From Adiantum capillus-veneris (Eukaryota > Streptophyta > Polypodiopsida > Polypodiales > Pteridaceae), in assembly GCA_014529385.2 (NCBI GenBank), contig CM043942.1:48156244-48220243 (forward strand): 64,000 nt of DNA, in the 5' to 3' direction. This document shows, one piece after another, positions 1-10,227 of the stretch. The position numbers and the translations under genes were made by a program. A model generated the notes under the pieces. The model was not told the origin of the DNA. It worked only from the letters and a program-made list of their open reading frames with translations, and did no database searches. The stretch's first letter is position 1, and the number at the start of each line of letters is the position of its first letter.

Positions 1-1893
1 TTGAGTAGTTTCTATGGGTTTCTAGAGGTCATAATGCTAAACCCAGTTTTTTCATGTTTGCTGTATTTAGCACTTTATCATTGCCCCCAAGGTTCCAATT
101 GTAAGAGATCCATTATCCTTTTGACATGCTCCATGGCTCCTTTTGAATCCAGAGGCCCAAAGGGAACTAAGAAAACATGTATATAGTACTGTATTGAGCG
201 TGACTATAGAAACTTTGATGATAGGTGCGAAGAATGAAAAAATGCAACTTTTTTGTACCTATTTTTTTTGCCCAAAAAAAAATTAGTGAGGTAAAAGCAA
301 CCATATGTTTTGGTCACCAACCCATTGAAGTTAACGGAGCATTTTATCTCATGTCCTACAAAAATCTCCACTCTTATTTATATGCAATCAACCGTAAGAA
401 ATTGTTGTTTTGGGCAAAATGCACTGGTCCATCAACTTTGGAGGCTTGTAGTGACCAAGGGATGAGAAAAATTACAAGTTTCTCATTTTTTCCATATGTA
501 GTAGTTATTGAACTATAAGCTCATGAAAGGATTTTTGAAAATAAGTGGATCTACTATGGTTTTGGAATTTTTTCCCAAAACCTTGAAAGGACACTTTTAT
601 GTCCTGTTAGGTTACCATTCTAGTGATATGCATTTTCTATTTAGCATGCAAAAAGCTAGTCGAAGTCTGATGTGTCACTCTTGTTGGGAATGGGCTTTGT
701 CCTATGATCCCGGGCTTCTTTGTGAACCTTTTCTTGGAGCCATGATGAAATAAGCCTATAAAACATACCTCCTATCTACTAGGCATCCTAGGTGGCATAT
801 GACATGTGTAGCATGGCCAAAAGTGGCCTTAGTCATAGTATACCCCATGAGGTGTCATTCTACACATAGTAGGTACACTTTGGAGTGATTATGGACCTAG
901 AAAAATCCCTTAGAAAAGTGGTTACGAGTTTGTTAGATGTCATCCATGATGTATGCAAAGCTCTCTCTCAATTATTTATGAAGATATTTTATGCACATGT
1001 TCCCACCATAGCTCAACAACTCTTGGAGGCTTAACCCTTGACATGTGGTGGCAAGGAGAAGATATTTGGAGAAAGATCTAGAAGAACCTCTAGATATTTC
1101 TTGAAGAGAAAGATCAAGAAACTTTGAAGATAATTTCAAGATATTTTGAAAAGATAGATACTTGTCACACAAATCCCTTGAATATTTCTAAGCAAATAAG
1201 TTCTTCAAGGGGCAACTTCACCTATAAATAGAGCCTCTTGCCCCTCACTTGAGCATCAAGAAAACCATTAGGCAATCAAGTGCTCAAGCAATCCTCACAA
1301 TCGAGCCACTCTATCAAGCCATCACCCAACCTCCTAGCCATCTCCTTGAGTGAAACTTTCTCTCAATTTCAGCCCAACACATCTTGAGCTTGCTACATCA
1401 TGCCTCAAGCCTTCTATTTCCTCGCTTGTAGTACTCATACACTCTATGCAACCTTCTTTCATCGATAAGGAGGCATTGTTGGTGGCTCTCAAATGGTGTT
1501 GGGTAACTACTACTCATCTTTCACTTCATCAAGTTGGCTACAATACCACAAAGTCTTGAGGTGTGCTTCACTTCTTTGGCTTAAGCTTGTGTGGGTCTTT
1601 GTGTTGTTTGACTGCTTTCTAATCTTTCTTAGATGTATAATCCCAATGGTGTAACCTTTCAACCCTTTCACTTTGTGCAAAATATTAGGATTAATGTTTG
1701 TATTAGCCATAAAATCCACTTCCAGCAGAGAATTGTGTTACTCTTTGGGCTGGAAAGACTGCGAGAAATTCTTCTTTCTCCACGTCCTCTTATTTGCCAC
1801 TACTAGACTACTCTAATTCTTTCGATGTGCACATATTTATTCTCCTCTAGGGGTTGAGCCTTGCTTTCTTAATATTACTATGACCAAGAAGAC
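1..1893. other. AT-rich non-coding stretch, possible LTR/leader of a decayed retroelement
   Basis: I see no convincing gene here; the open frames are short and unlike anything I recognise. A TATA-type box near 1223 followed by a C-rich transcribed-looking stretch, and a gypsy leader-ORF relic just downstream at 1894, make it plausible that this is the 5' LTR and untranslated leader of the element whose integrase lies at 2240-3517. No matching second LTR was found in the window, so the boundaries are unknown. Confidence 0.3.
1223..1230 (+). promoter_or_regulatory. TATA box (TATAAATA), putative LTR promoter
   Basis: The sequence CCTATAAATAGAGCC matches the plant TATA consensus well and precedes a pyrimidine- and C-rich stretch, as at the U3/R boundary of plant LTRs. 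No transcription start can be shown from sequence alone. Confidence 0.4.
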
Positions 1894-2091
1894 TTGTACA
1901 CACGGCTCACTCCTATCACTAGGAAAAACATCTACATCTTTGTAAGCACTAAGTCACAATTTCAAAGAACCATTCGTAGTCTATTTGGAGCACAACGACT
2001 TGCTGCTATAAATGCATTAGTGAACCCTTTCATCTTACCTTTGATTAGATATGATCAAAGCCTTGATGTTTTCATATTTGTTTTGTTTTGA
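1894..2091 (+). pseudogene. Relic of a gypsy leader ORF (upstream-of-gag small protein)
   Basis: The 65-residue frame starts with a non-ATG codon, so it is a fragment. Its protein resembles the minus-strand frame at 23358-23570, which lies between the primer site and gag of a gypsy element. Shared pieces are QEDLY near the start, AAINA, and NPFILPLIRYD followed by a hydrophobic V-x-I-F end. A third, weaker relative is at 23579-23815 (minus). The conserved protein pattern despite diverged DNA suggests a once-translated small protein of the gypsy leader. Function is unknown. Downstream, gag, protease and RT are missing and integrase follows at once, so a large internal deletion probably removed them. 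Confidence 0.45.
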
Positions 2092-2239
2092 AGGTTCCAT
2101 GTGTGCGTATGTGTGTGTCTGCGTGTAAGATTCCAATGGCTACACACAATGTATTTGCTACAAACACTAAGCTTGCTTAAGTGAAAGCCTTCACAGTCTC
2201 CCCACAAACCCTCACAGCTAGAGGTCCGGCACCTTCCTG

Positions 2240-3517
2240 GCAAGACTGCCAACTCTTTGACAGCGGGACATGGAGGGATTCAGTCTACCCTAAAGGGAAT
2301 TGAAACGTATTTCTATTGGCCTACCATGAAAGCAAACATACAAGAGTATGTTTCTAAATGTTTGGTATGCCAAAAGAAAAAATTTGATAGAGGGAAGCAA
2401 CCTCAATAGCTTCAACCCTTGCCATTCCCTAATTCACCACGGGAGAGCATATCCATGGATTTTATCTTTGGATTGCCTAAGTCTATCCATGGAAATACGG
2501 GAATATGGATTATAGTAGACATGTTTAGTAAACAAGTTCATTTTATACATGTCAAAAAGACTATTAAAGCCCATCAAATGGCAACTCTCATTATTTCACA
2601 AATTTTCAAGTACCATGGCTTGCTAATGTCCATAGTGTCGGATAGAGATCCTAGAATGACCAGTAATTTTTGGAAGGGTCTCTTTGAGAATTTAGGGACA
2701 AGGCTAAACTTCTCTTCGGCATATAATCCACAAACGGATGGCCAAATTGAAATAGCTAACCTAACAATTCTTGATCTACTAAAAGCCTATGTAACAGAAG
2801 TGATCAAAGATACCAATGGGAGAAGTACTTACCCTTAGTGGAGTATGCTTACAATAACACTGTACATACTTCCATGGGAAAAACACCTTTTGAGGTAATT
2901 GAGGGAAGATCAAAAAGTCCCTTGATACTTAAGGTACATGGAAAGATCTTCGATGCAGATGAGTATAGTTGAGACCTACAAGAATCTTTTCAAAAGATTA
3001 AGGATGCTATCTCTATCTCACAGCAAAGTAAAAAGGCTGCTGCTGACAAGCACAGAAGAGCCCAAGCCTTTAAAGAAAATGATTGGGTCTTATTAAAATT
3101 TCCCAAGGCTCGACTAAGGCACACGATGGGCAAGAATCCTATGGGACACCAAAAGTACTATGCTAAACTAGCAAAAAGATTCTTAGGCTAATCAATGAGA
3201 TGGCCTATCAACTCAAGTTGCCCAATCACTGTCTCATACACAATTCTTTCCATGTGAGCCTATTAAAGCCTTACAAAGGAGAGCCATCTCAAGAACCAAC
3301 TACTGAAGACCCACCGGAGATCGAGGACCAAGAAGAGGTGCTCCAGCCCGAGTCCATTCTCTGACATGAAGACAAGGTATTAAGAGGCGGTAAGACTATC
3401 CGATGATATCTTATTAAGTTTAAGAATTATCCTTTTGAAGATGCGAGATGGATGCAAGGCATACAATTAAAGGATAACCTAAATTTTGTCAATGCTTACA
3501 ATGCTTCCCAAGAGTAA
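2240..3517 (+). pseudogene. Ty3/gypsy integrase with C-terminal chromodomain-like end, broken
   Basis: This is the 3' part of a gypsy pol. The H2C2 zinc finger starts near 2264 (AGHGG, later CLVCQ). The catalytic core follows: first Asp in SMDFIFGLP, second in VSDRDPR, and Glu in NPQTDGQIE. A frameshift near 2810 moves the frame to a part reading KYLPLVEYAYNN and KTPFEVIEG. A later part reads FHVSLLKPYKG, and the end (YLIKFKNYPFEDARW, 3410-3460) resembles a chromodomain, the histone-reading module of chromoviruses. Breaks seen: TAG at 2407-2409 where the family has Gln, the frameshift at about 2810, further stops near 2970, 3190 and 3362, and a frame change near 3130-3200. gag, protease, RT and RNase H are absent upstream. 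It is clearly not functional. Confidence 0.85.
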
Positions 3518-4221
3518 GCAAATGTACAAATGTTAAAAATGAACAAAGTTTTTGTCTTATAAGACTCTCTTTTTCTTTATTATGCATGCTTAGATCAAGT
3601 TTGTGGAGACGACATCTCCCGAACACCAAGCAGATCTTGTCACTCTACTATGGAAGACTGATAGGACTAATGTGTAGACATGCTTGCGGCAGCTTAGGTT
3701 CTCAAGTGCCAAATGGACTAGTCATTCATTCTGGAACGATGTTGTAGGGTAACATAGGGATCCTCTACCCGCTAAGAAAAATGACTCATGAATATGCTTT
3801 ATCTTCTCTACACCATAGTCGAGGATGACTATGATTTCAAGAGAGAGGTAATGTCATAATAATCAAGTTCTAATTCTCCTAAATGATTTTCTCATGTTAA
3901 ACTGATTATTTAATATGGGGAAGTGCCAAGGGAGAAAAAGATAGAATATTGGTTAAGTTAGCAGACCGGCCACAATAGGGATCCAAAGGAGGGAAAATAG
4001 GGATCCAAAAGGGGGGCCATCTGCAAAAGAGCTATGTGCAACAATGGGCTTAAAAGACCCTAAGGTTCAGCCCATTAAGACTTCCAAAATGCTAAGGTTC
4101 CAAAATTCAAAGGTTGTGTCCAAATGTCAAACATTAGGGAAATTGGATGCTTTGTGTGTGCTGCCAAAGTCTTCATCCATCCCTACATAGGAGGGGCGAG
4201 CCTTGCAAGTAGGGGAGAAGA

Positions 4222-4361
<140 letters not shown>

Positions 4362-4870
4362 GCTCCCTTTACACAAAGCGAATGAGGGACACATGTCAGC
4401 TCCCTAGCCCAGATGCCCACAAGGTGTACTCAAATCCTATTGGATGGCCTTGGAGGTGGACCAATGAGAATTAGTCTAGAGTAAATCTAGTTTAATTAAT
4501 TAAAAAACACTTAATAAAAGAACCAATGGGAATTAAGCTCTCTAGAAGACTATTGGACAGTCTCCCAAGGGGTCCAATGAGCATTCAATAGCCCAATGGC
4601 TTGCCTGATTCCTATTGGCCAGGAGGCAAAGGGGTCCAATGAGAGTTTAGTTGGATTAAATAATTACCTAAAGCTCTCACAAAAGGGGACACATGTCAGA
4701 AGGCTATCACTTATGCTGCTTAATTGTCATTGGCTAAGCCTGGGGAGGTCCAATAGGATGCCAGCATGAGTAATTAGCAAGGGGGGTCGACCAAGAGAGA
4801 TAGGGGGCTGATTTTTGCAAGGCATTATCACACACACACACTCACACAATCTCATGTGTGAAGCAAAGAA

Positions 4871-4871
<1 letters not shown>

Positions 4872-4914
<43 letters not shown>
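4872..4914. repeat. (CT)n microsatellite
   Basis: A perfect CT run inside the non-coding stretch after the gypsy integrase relic. Confidence 0.97.
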
Positions 4915-4918
<4 letters not shown>

Positions 4919-6014
4919 AAGCTTTAATGGAAAGCTTATCACCTACTCCAAGCTTGTGAGAAGGGAGGCCTACATCAACAACTCTTGGCTTTGTGATGCA
5001 AATCCAACCAAGAGCCAAGCTTCAATGCATGCTCATCTCGAATACCATGCTAATTACTAAGCTAAGCTATGCTAATATGAGTGATTATGTGAGGAGATGT
5101 ACATATTTCTCGTAAGAATACTCCTTCTTCCTCTCAATCTACTCTCATAGCCCGCTAGCTCTCACCATCTTCGAAGGTGTGTGAGGTCTTGGGTCTGAGA
5201 ACGTGAGGGAATTGATATTGTGTTTGATAAGTGTTTTGCTTGGTGCATGAAGTTTCCATCTTCATTGCACTAGCTAGTATTGAAGGAACACAAAGAATTG
5301 TATTGTAAAATGTCTCTCTTGATGGGAGAAACCATAATACAAAGAATTTTGGAGGGGGGACCGGCTCCATGTAAATCCGGTCCTCAATTGTTGTCAATAG
5401 CTTAATTTCTCTCTCTTTTGAAGTATTGTTCATACTATCTAACAAGGTGTTATGCTTTTTGTTGCTTTCTCCACCCTAGCACTCTTGTTATTCTCATTAG
5501 TAATCTATTCTAATGAAATGCTCACTATGTTCATGCTATTTTCTGCTACACACAAGTTACTAGGCCATTAAATGCTACCCCAAAAGTTTTCCTGCGGGTG
5601 TGAGTAAGTGTGCGGAGGAGACACCGGAAACTTTGTGAGGAATAATCACCACTCTGAATTTCATGTCAGCTTCTTTGAAGTATTTATTATTGCTATGACA
5701 AAGTGGGGCTCCATTTCGAACCTTTTTCTTGAGTAGCAAGGTATATCTTCAATCAAAGTGCATATATGAGATCTGCAAACAAATGTTGGTGCATTGTTTC
5801 CACATATTTATCAAAGATTGGACAACGTTTCAACTGTTTGAAATGGTTATATTGCTTGGTTACAGTTGTAGGTAGTTGTGATCATGGCAATCAGCTAAGA
5901 TTCGGGTAGAGAGAAGACCCATTCATGCCAGATTGTCAGATAGCAAATAGGTGGTTCTTTTATTGAAATGTTTATGGCAGTCATTGTCATACCATTATTT
6001 TTGGTTTTGGCCCC

Positions 6015-6016
<2 letters not shown>

Positions 6017-6070
<54 letters not shown>
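6017..6070. repeat. (CT)n microsatellite at the 5' junction of a truncated LINE
   Basis: The CT run ends exactly where homology to the second LINE copy begins (TTTGGTCTATGC). In the longer copy the same place reads ACTCTCTTTGGTC, so the truncation point itself carries a short CTCTCT and overlaps the microsatellite. Confidence 0.95.
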
Positions 6071-6073
<3 letters not shown>

Positions 6074-7418
6074 GTCTATGCATCGATCAATTGGAACAAA
6101 TGGTACTTGAATTTATGCAAGAAGAAGGCATTGAAGAGGTCACTATTTGCAATGCGGTAATCATGCTTTTGTTGTATGCGGATGATGTAGTGCTTCTAGC
6201 ACACACTTTAGAAGATGCACAAAAGCTTATGGTTGTCCTTGAGAACTTTTGCTTGCATAGTGGGCTGATTGTAAATGAATCCAAAACAAAGGTTATGCTT
6301 GTGAAAACCAACCATAAGGAGAAGCCATGCATTGTGTACAACAACGAGACACTTGAAGTTGTTGAGAGCTTTAAGTACCTTGGCCTTGAGGTTCCATCCA
6401 ATCACAAGTGGCATGAATGTGCTATGCGTCATTTGGAAGCGGGAAAGAGAGCATATTATGCATTTGAGAACATGTGTAATGCGGGAAACATCAAGTGTTG
6501 GGTTCTCAAGAAGTATCTTTTTGATGCATTGGTGACACCGGTTCTTCTTTATGGAGTTGAAGTGTGGGGTGGGAGCATCTCAAAGTCTACTTGGAAAGAG
6601 TTTGAGAATGTCCAAAAGCGTTTTCTTACAAACTTTCTCCAAGTTAAGACACAAACACCATATATGCTCCTACTTCTTGAGTCGGGATCTCTTCCAATTG
6701 AGGTTATGGGCATGGAAAGGGTTGTGGAGCACATGATAAAGATGCGTCAAAACCCCTCACATCGACTTCCTACAATTGCATGGGAAGCAAGCAAAAAAGT
6801 TCAAAAGACGCATAAAAGCAAGATCTTGAGCACGGGATGGATGCAAGACATAAAGAAGTGGTTTGGGAGATGGGATGCATTACACTTGCTACATGATGCT
6901 TCAATTGACTCTCAAGTGAATGAAGCTTTTCTACAACGCCAATGTATTACGGCTTGGGAGAAATCCGGTGGGTCACGCTTCATACATTACACCACCTATA
7001 TTGCCCCCAACTACAAAACCATGTTCTTCGCTGAGAGAGGAAACCGTACTCACACTTACATGCATGAGCCTATTCCCTGTCCGCGATACGCACTATCGCA
7101 GCAATTCGGCTTAGCTCCCATTTCCTTCGATGCGAGATAGGGCGTTGGGGCAATGGAGAAGAGTCAAATCGATTGTGCACATTATGCTCACTACAAGTTC
7201 GAGAGTCTGAGTACCACACACTACTAGAGTGCTCAGCTTTTGATCACATCCGAACTTGCTTCTCTCACATTTTCAGCCATAACTTAGACCTACACACTTT
7301 CCTCTCCCAGCCAAAGTGTGGGCTCTCCATTGTGACTCTCATCACTACAATTTTGGAGCATCGAGAGTCACTCATCAGCCGTACACATACTACATCACAT
7401 GTAACTTTGGTCCCATAG
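6071..7418 (+). pseudogene. LINE ORF2 C-terminal fragment (partial RT and zinc knuckle)
   Basis: The frame encodes the end of a LINE reverse transcriptase: the catalytic YADD is at 6175-6186, followed by GLIVNESKTKVML and the thumb and C-terminal region. The open frame runs to 7140. A single-base loss near 7078, relative to the longer copy, shifts it. The true C-terminus continues in another frame to 7418 and contains the zinc-knuckle-like CTLC...H...LEC (from 7173). The apparent N-terminus (Ser-Leu repeats, 5968-6070) is translated microsatellite and not part of the protein. Unlike copy 2, this copy keeps the frame through the region at 6420-6440 and keeps Arg CGA at 7200-7202. Confidence 0.9.
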
Positions 7419-7450
7419 GTCATATTTGACCTCCGAGGACGATAATAAAA

Positions 7451-7477
7451 TCTATCTATCTATCTATCTATCTATCT
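7451..7477. repeat. (TCTA)n tail of LINE copy 1
   Basis: The tetranucleotide run directly follows ATAAAA at the LINE 3' end and recurs at the same place in copy 2, so it is the element's tail rather than chance sequence. Confidence 0.9.
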
Positions 7478-7550
7478 CTCGTGTCACTACCGGTTGAACA
7501 AATGCTAAGCCTTGTATTGGCTTAAGAGTAGCAGAGTCACACGCCGTCTT

Positions 7551-7883
7551 TAACTTATAGGTCTTTGTTCTTTTTTTATCTTGCTCGCCCAATGCCTTCT
7601 TTGATTCACAGCCCATGAGGCAAACGTGTGCACGCACACCTGTGTTTAACAAAACTTGGAAAACCTACAAATAAGAGTCATATTGAGTATATTTGAACGT
7701 TTTTAGATTTATTTTCCACAATTTCAAAGGTCGTCTCTTATAGGTCTTTGCTCGTTTTGATGTGTGCATGTGAGCAAATGCACACCCTTGTTTTTCAAAA
7801 CTTGGAAAACCTACAAATAAGAGTCATACTGAGTATATTTGAAGGTTTTTAGATTTAATTTTCCACCATTTAAGAGGTCGTCT
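7551..7883. repeat. Imperfect tandem duplication with a core period of about 146 bp
   Basis: A core beginning AAAACTTGGAAAACCTAC occurs at 7651 and again at 7797. Both copies end in GGTCGTCT and each is preceded by TTATAGGTCTTTG (7555 and 7736). The units differ by scattered substitutions and a short indel upstream. No coding potential is seen. Confidence 0.85.
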
Positions 7884-8666
7884 AACCTTCAAATGTTTAA
7901 TTTGACAGTAAATTTCAAATTTTGTAGGTGGGATTACAGGTTTATTTCGAGCATGTGCAGTATGCAAACACATTCTCTCATAATGATTTTCACACTTCGA
8001 AAGGTGTACCAAAATGTCATCCAAAGAGTTTCATAAGAAAGTCACGAGGTAATTGATTTAAAAAAAAATTTAAACACTAGAGTTTTTGTCCATCTCCCCC
8101 ACTTCAAGTTGGGTGCCGTGTGCACACACAAACTTACACACCTTTCTTTGTTTACCGATTTAGCTCTTCACTTATGGGTAAGGTCAGCCCATGATTCTTC
8201 CATGCCGTGTCAATGGTGTCTATGATGAGATTGCCTCGCTCCATATTCTCTAAGTTTAATTTTGCCAAGAATCCCCATCAATTTAAACTTTTCTATGGAA
8301 CTTCTCTCCTAGATTTCCCCCCTTACTCACTATATAATATGAGGCACACTTGCTAGTTGGCCTTCTTTGACACCGCTCATACCATTAGGGTTGCACTAGT
8401 CCTCTCAATTGTGCCATAGATCTGAGTCCAAACTATGAAATCTATAGATCATGCCGAATAGTGAGCAGTAGCATACTTTTGGCCGATCAGGGGCGCGCCC
8501 AAAATGGGGGTGGGTGCGTAAGGGACGGATAATAAATCATACAAAACACGCACATACTGGCATGCGCACACACACTATGTTTTATGTAGTCATGATTTCA
8601 ATCTTGTAGAGCGAGTCTAATACTTAAACACCAAGCTACACATTCATTATTCCCCTTTAAATAACA
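7884..8666. other. Non-coding stretch with nothing recognised
   Basis: No convincing ORF, repeat or RNA gene is visible. It ends at the Helitron-type terminus at 8667. Confidence 0.5.
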
Positions 8667-8700
8667 CTAGTATGTGACCCGCGCGTTGCTGCGGCTAAGA
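8667..8700 (-). mobile_element. Helitron 3' terminus (hairpin plus CTAG)
   Basis: Read on the minus strand, the sequence is CCGCAGCAACGCGCGGG, then TCACATA, then CTAG, followed by T in the flank. The first part can fold as a six-pair GC stem with one bulged A and an AAC loop. Seven bases separate it from the terminal CTAG. A hairpin shortly before CTRR, with insertion between A and T, is the defining 3' end of Helitrons. The orientation agrees with the minus-strand Helitron genes at 27.7-33.3 kb. Confidence 0.75.
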
Positions 8701-8856
8701 AGAAGCAATCATGGCACTCTCCTCCCTCACCTTCCCCTAACGGTGGCAGCATGTACATATATACATTAGTATGTGACCCGTGCATTGATGTGGTTGAGAA
8801 GAAGCAATTGTGGCACTCTCCTCCCTCACCTTCTTCAAAGGTGGCATCATATAATA
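8669..8856. repeat. 99-bp tandem duplication of the Helitron terminal region
   Basis: AGTATGTGACCC starts at 8669 and 8768. After it, both units share a GAAGAAGCAAT segment, a GGCACTCTCCTCCCTCACCTTC segment and a later GGTGGCA segment. The second unit has lost most CpG dinucleotides to TpG/CpA. Confidence 0.9.
8766..8799 (-). mobile_element. Second, decayed Helitron-type 3' terminus (CTAA)
   Basis: On the minus strand it ends TCACATACTAA, then T, which still fits CTRR. The GC hairpin has decayed to CCACATCAATGCACGGG: the CpGs that made the stem are now TpG or CpA. It is 99 bp from the intact terminus, so the array has two ends. Confidence 0.6.
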
Positions 8857-8899
8857 TATATATATATATATATTAATTACACACACATGTCACATACAT

Positions 8900-8941
<42 letters not shown>

Positions 8942-9042
8942 CATGTCCATGCTTTGACATCGGCCTAGCCATGATCTTAGAAGAGGATTCACACAATCAA
9001 ATGCACTCTTGTCGAATTTAATAATGGGCTTTTCAGAAACCT

Positions 9043-9092
<50 letters not shown>
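8852..9092. repeat. Cluster of (TA)n, (CA)n and (CT)n microsatellites
   Basis: TA run at about 8852-8873, CA run at 8903-8939, CT run at about 9048-9092. The short sequence between them is not coding. Confidence 0.95.
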
Positions 9093-9095
<3 letters not shown>

Positions 9096-9115
9096 CCCTA
9101 CACCCCGCGAAAAAC

Positions 9116-9590
9116 TTGAATTACATTTAGAGTTGGCATGTGGATGGATTAACTTTGCCATAAGCAAACCAATACCCCTCTATTTGTAGAAACATACTCA
9201 ACCCTCCAGGTTTCTTTAGTGTCTCTTTTGTGTACGCGAGCATATACACACTCATCGCAACAATCAACAACTCGGTGGGCGAGGGGACGAGGGTGCTCGT
9301 GACACATGGAGGTGTCAATTTTTCAAGAACTTTAAGAAAGAGTAGAGGAGTACCTCTTTAGAGTAATTTTTAAAAATATTAAATTATACAATTTTTAAAA
9401 ATAATATCAATATTGGTCTTGAAAACATTCCCTTGAAAAAAAAATTCAAATTTATCTTTAAAAGCCATATTTGCATTGAGTAGAAAAAACCTCCTCAAAC
9501 TTATCTTTTTTTTATGATTTATCCTAGTAGAGTAGAAAGTCTTTTGTCAAAAAAAAAACAAAGTAAGCTTTTTTACTTTTCATTGTCTTT
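9116..9590 (-). repeat. Dispersed repeat R, copy 1 (Helitron 3' non-coding region)
   Basis: This block is clearly homologous to 27160-27690: shared segments include GAGTTGGCATGTGG, CACACTCATCGCAA, GGTGTCAATTTTT-like text, AACTTTAAGAAAGAGTA and AATAATATCAATATTG. The copy at 27160-27690 lies directly after the end of the Helitron helicase (minus strand). This copy lies directly before Helitron-type termini. Together they suggest that the block is the 3' non-coding part of one Helitron family. Strand is given on that basis. Confidence 0.7.
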
Positions 9591-9674
9591 AATTTGTGCA
9601 TGTAGCTAGTTGTACATGGTTCTCACATTTCCAATTTGTTGCTCTAGTTCTCTCAAATTCATCATCATCTAGGC

Positions 9675-9713
9675 ATTCTCAAAGATTTTTCAAATAATAC
9701 GAATAAGCCTTTT

Positions 9714-9751
<38 letters not shown>

Positions 9752-9947
9752 AGTTAAAATTCCCTTTCTATTACCTACATGTAGTACATTGGTCATCCAA
9801 ATTCCCTTCTAAGAAACAGATTCAGAGTTCAAGATTTATTGGAGGTAGAACTAATCTTCTTTTTCTTCTTCATCCAAATTCCCTTCTAAGAAATAGATTC
9901 AGAGTTCAAGATTTATTGGAGGTAGAACTAATCTTCTTTTTCTTCTT

Positions 9948-9957
<10 letters not shown>
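9675..9957. repeat. Dispersed repeat, second block, also at 15055-15250
   Basis: The text TTTTTCAAATAATACGAATAAG, a GA tract, ACCTACATGTAGTA-like sequence and a CCAAATTCCCTTCTAAGAAAC segment recur at 15063-15250 in the same order. The copy here contains an extra 77-bp tandem duplication. Both copies end in a CT tract. Confidence 0.85.
9794..9947. repeat. 77-bp perfect-period tandem duplication
   Basis: CATCCAAATTCCC starts at 9794 and 9871, and the next unit would begin at 9948 (CATCC) but runs into a CT tract. The two units differ by about one base (AAGAAACAG versus AAGAAATAG), so the duplication is young. Confidence 0.95.

Positions 9958-9993
<36 letters not shown>
9951..9993. repeat. (CT)n microsatellite at the 5' junction of LINE copy 2
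   Basis: A CT run directly followed by the presumed LINE 5' end. Confidence 0.95.
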
Positions 9994-9994
<1 letters not shown>

Positions 9995-9995
<1 letters not shown>

Positions 9996-10048
9996 GTAGA
10001 CAGCAGCCGTTTTTTGACCTAGTAGACAGCAGTCCACTCTTTTGATCA
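9995..10048 (+). repeat. 26-bp repeat pair in the LINE 5' UTR
   Basis: AGTAGACAGCAG occurs at 9995 and 10021, each followed by a related pyrimidine-rich tail ending TTTTGA. Tandem monomers at the 5' end are common in LINEs, where they can carry promoter activity; that role is inferred here. Confidence 0.6.
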
Positions 10049-10227
10049 TAACTTCTTCATCCGAACTCCGATTTGGGTGATCTATAGCCTCAATCGAAGA
10101 GCACGAAGTCCTCTACGCATTGATGTAAAGACAGAAATTTTCAGAGTTATGGAAGGCGTTTCTGTAGCAGTATTTCCGAAGTGAACAGGTTCAACAAAAT
10201 TGATTCTCATCTTCTATTTTACATACA

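Larger units (their letters stand above)
6065..7477 (+). mobile_element. 5'-truncated LINE, copy 1
   Basis: This copy is nearly identical to the 3' part of the longer LINE at 13225-14630, including the 3' UTR ending GATAATAAAA and a TCTA tetranucleotide tail. The 5' end is lost within the RT domain, just before the catalytic motif, as usual for LINE insertions by target-primed reverse transcription. Few differences by eye imply recent insertions from one source. A target-site duplication could not be resolved because both flanks are CT/TCTA-rich. Confidence 0.92.

Noticed and set aside
5968-6070. N-terminal extension (hydrophobic then Ser-Leu repeats) of the frame running into the truncated LINE
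   Set aside because: It is translated flank plus CT microsatellite; homology to LINE ORF2 begins only after the CT run.
9127-9318. 63-codon minus-strand frame near the Helitron ends
   Set aside because: Not open in the homologous block at 27160-27360, where a CT tract replaces part of it; no motif seen.
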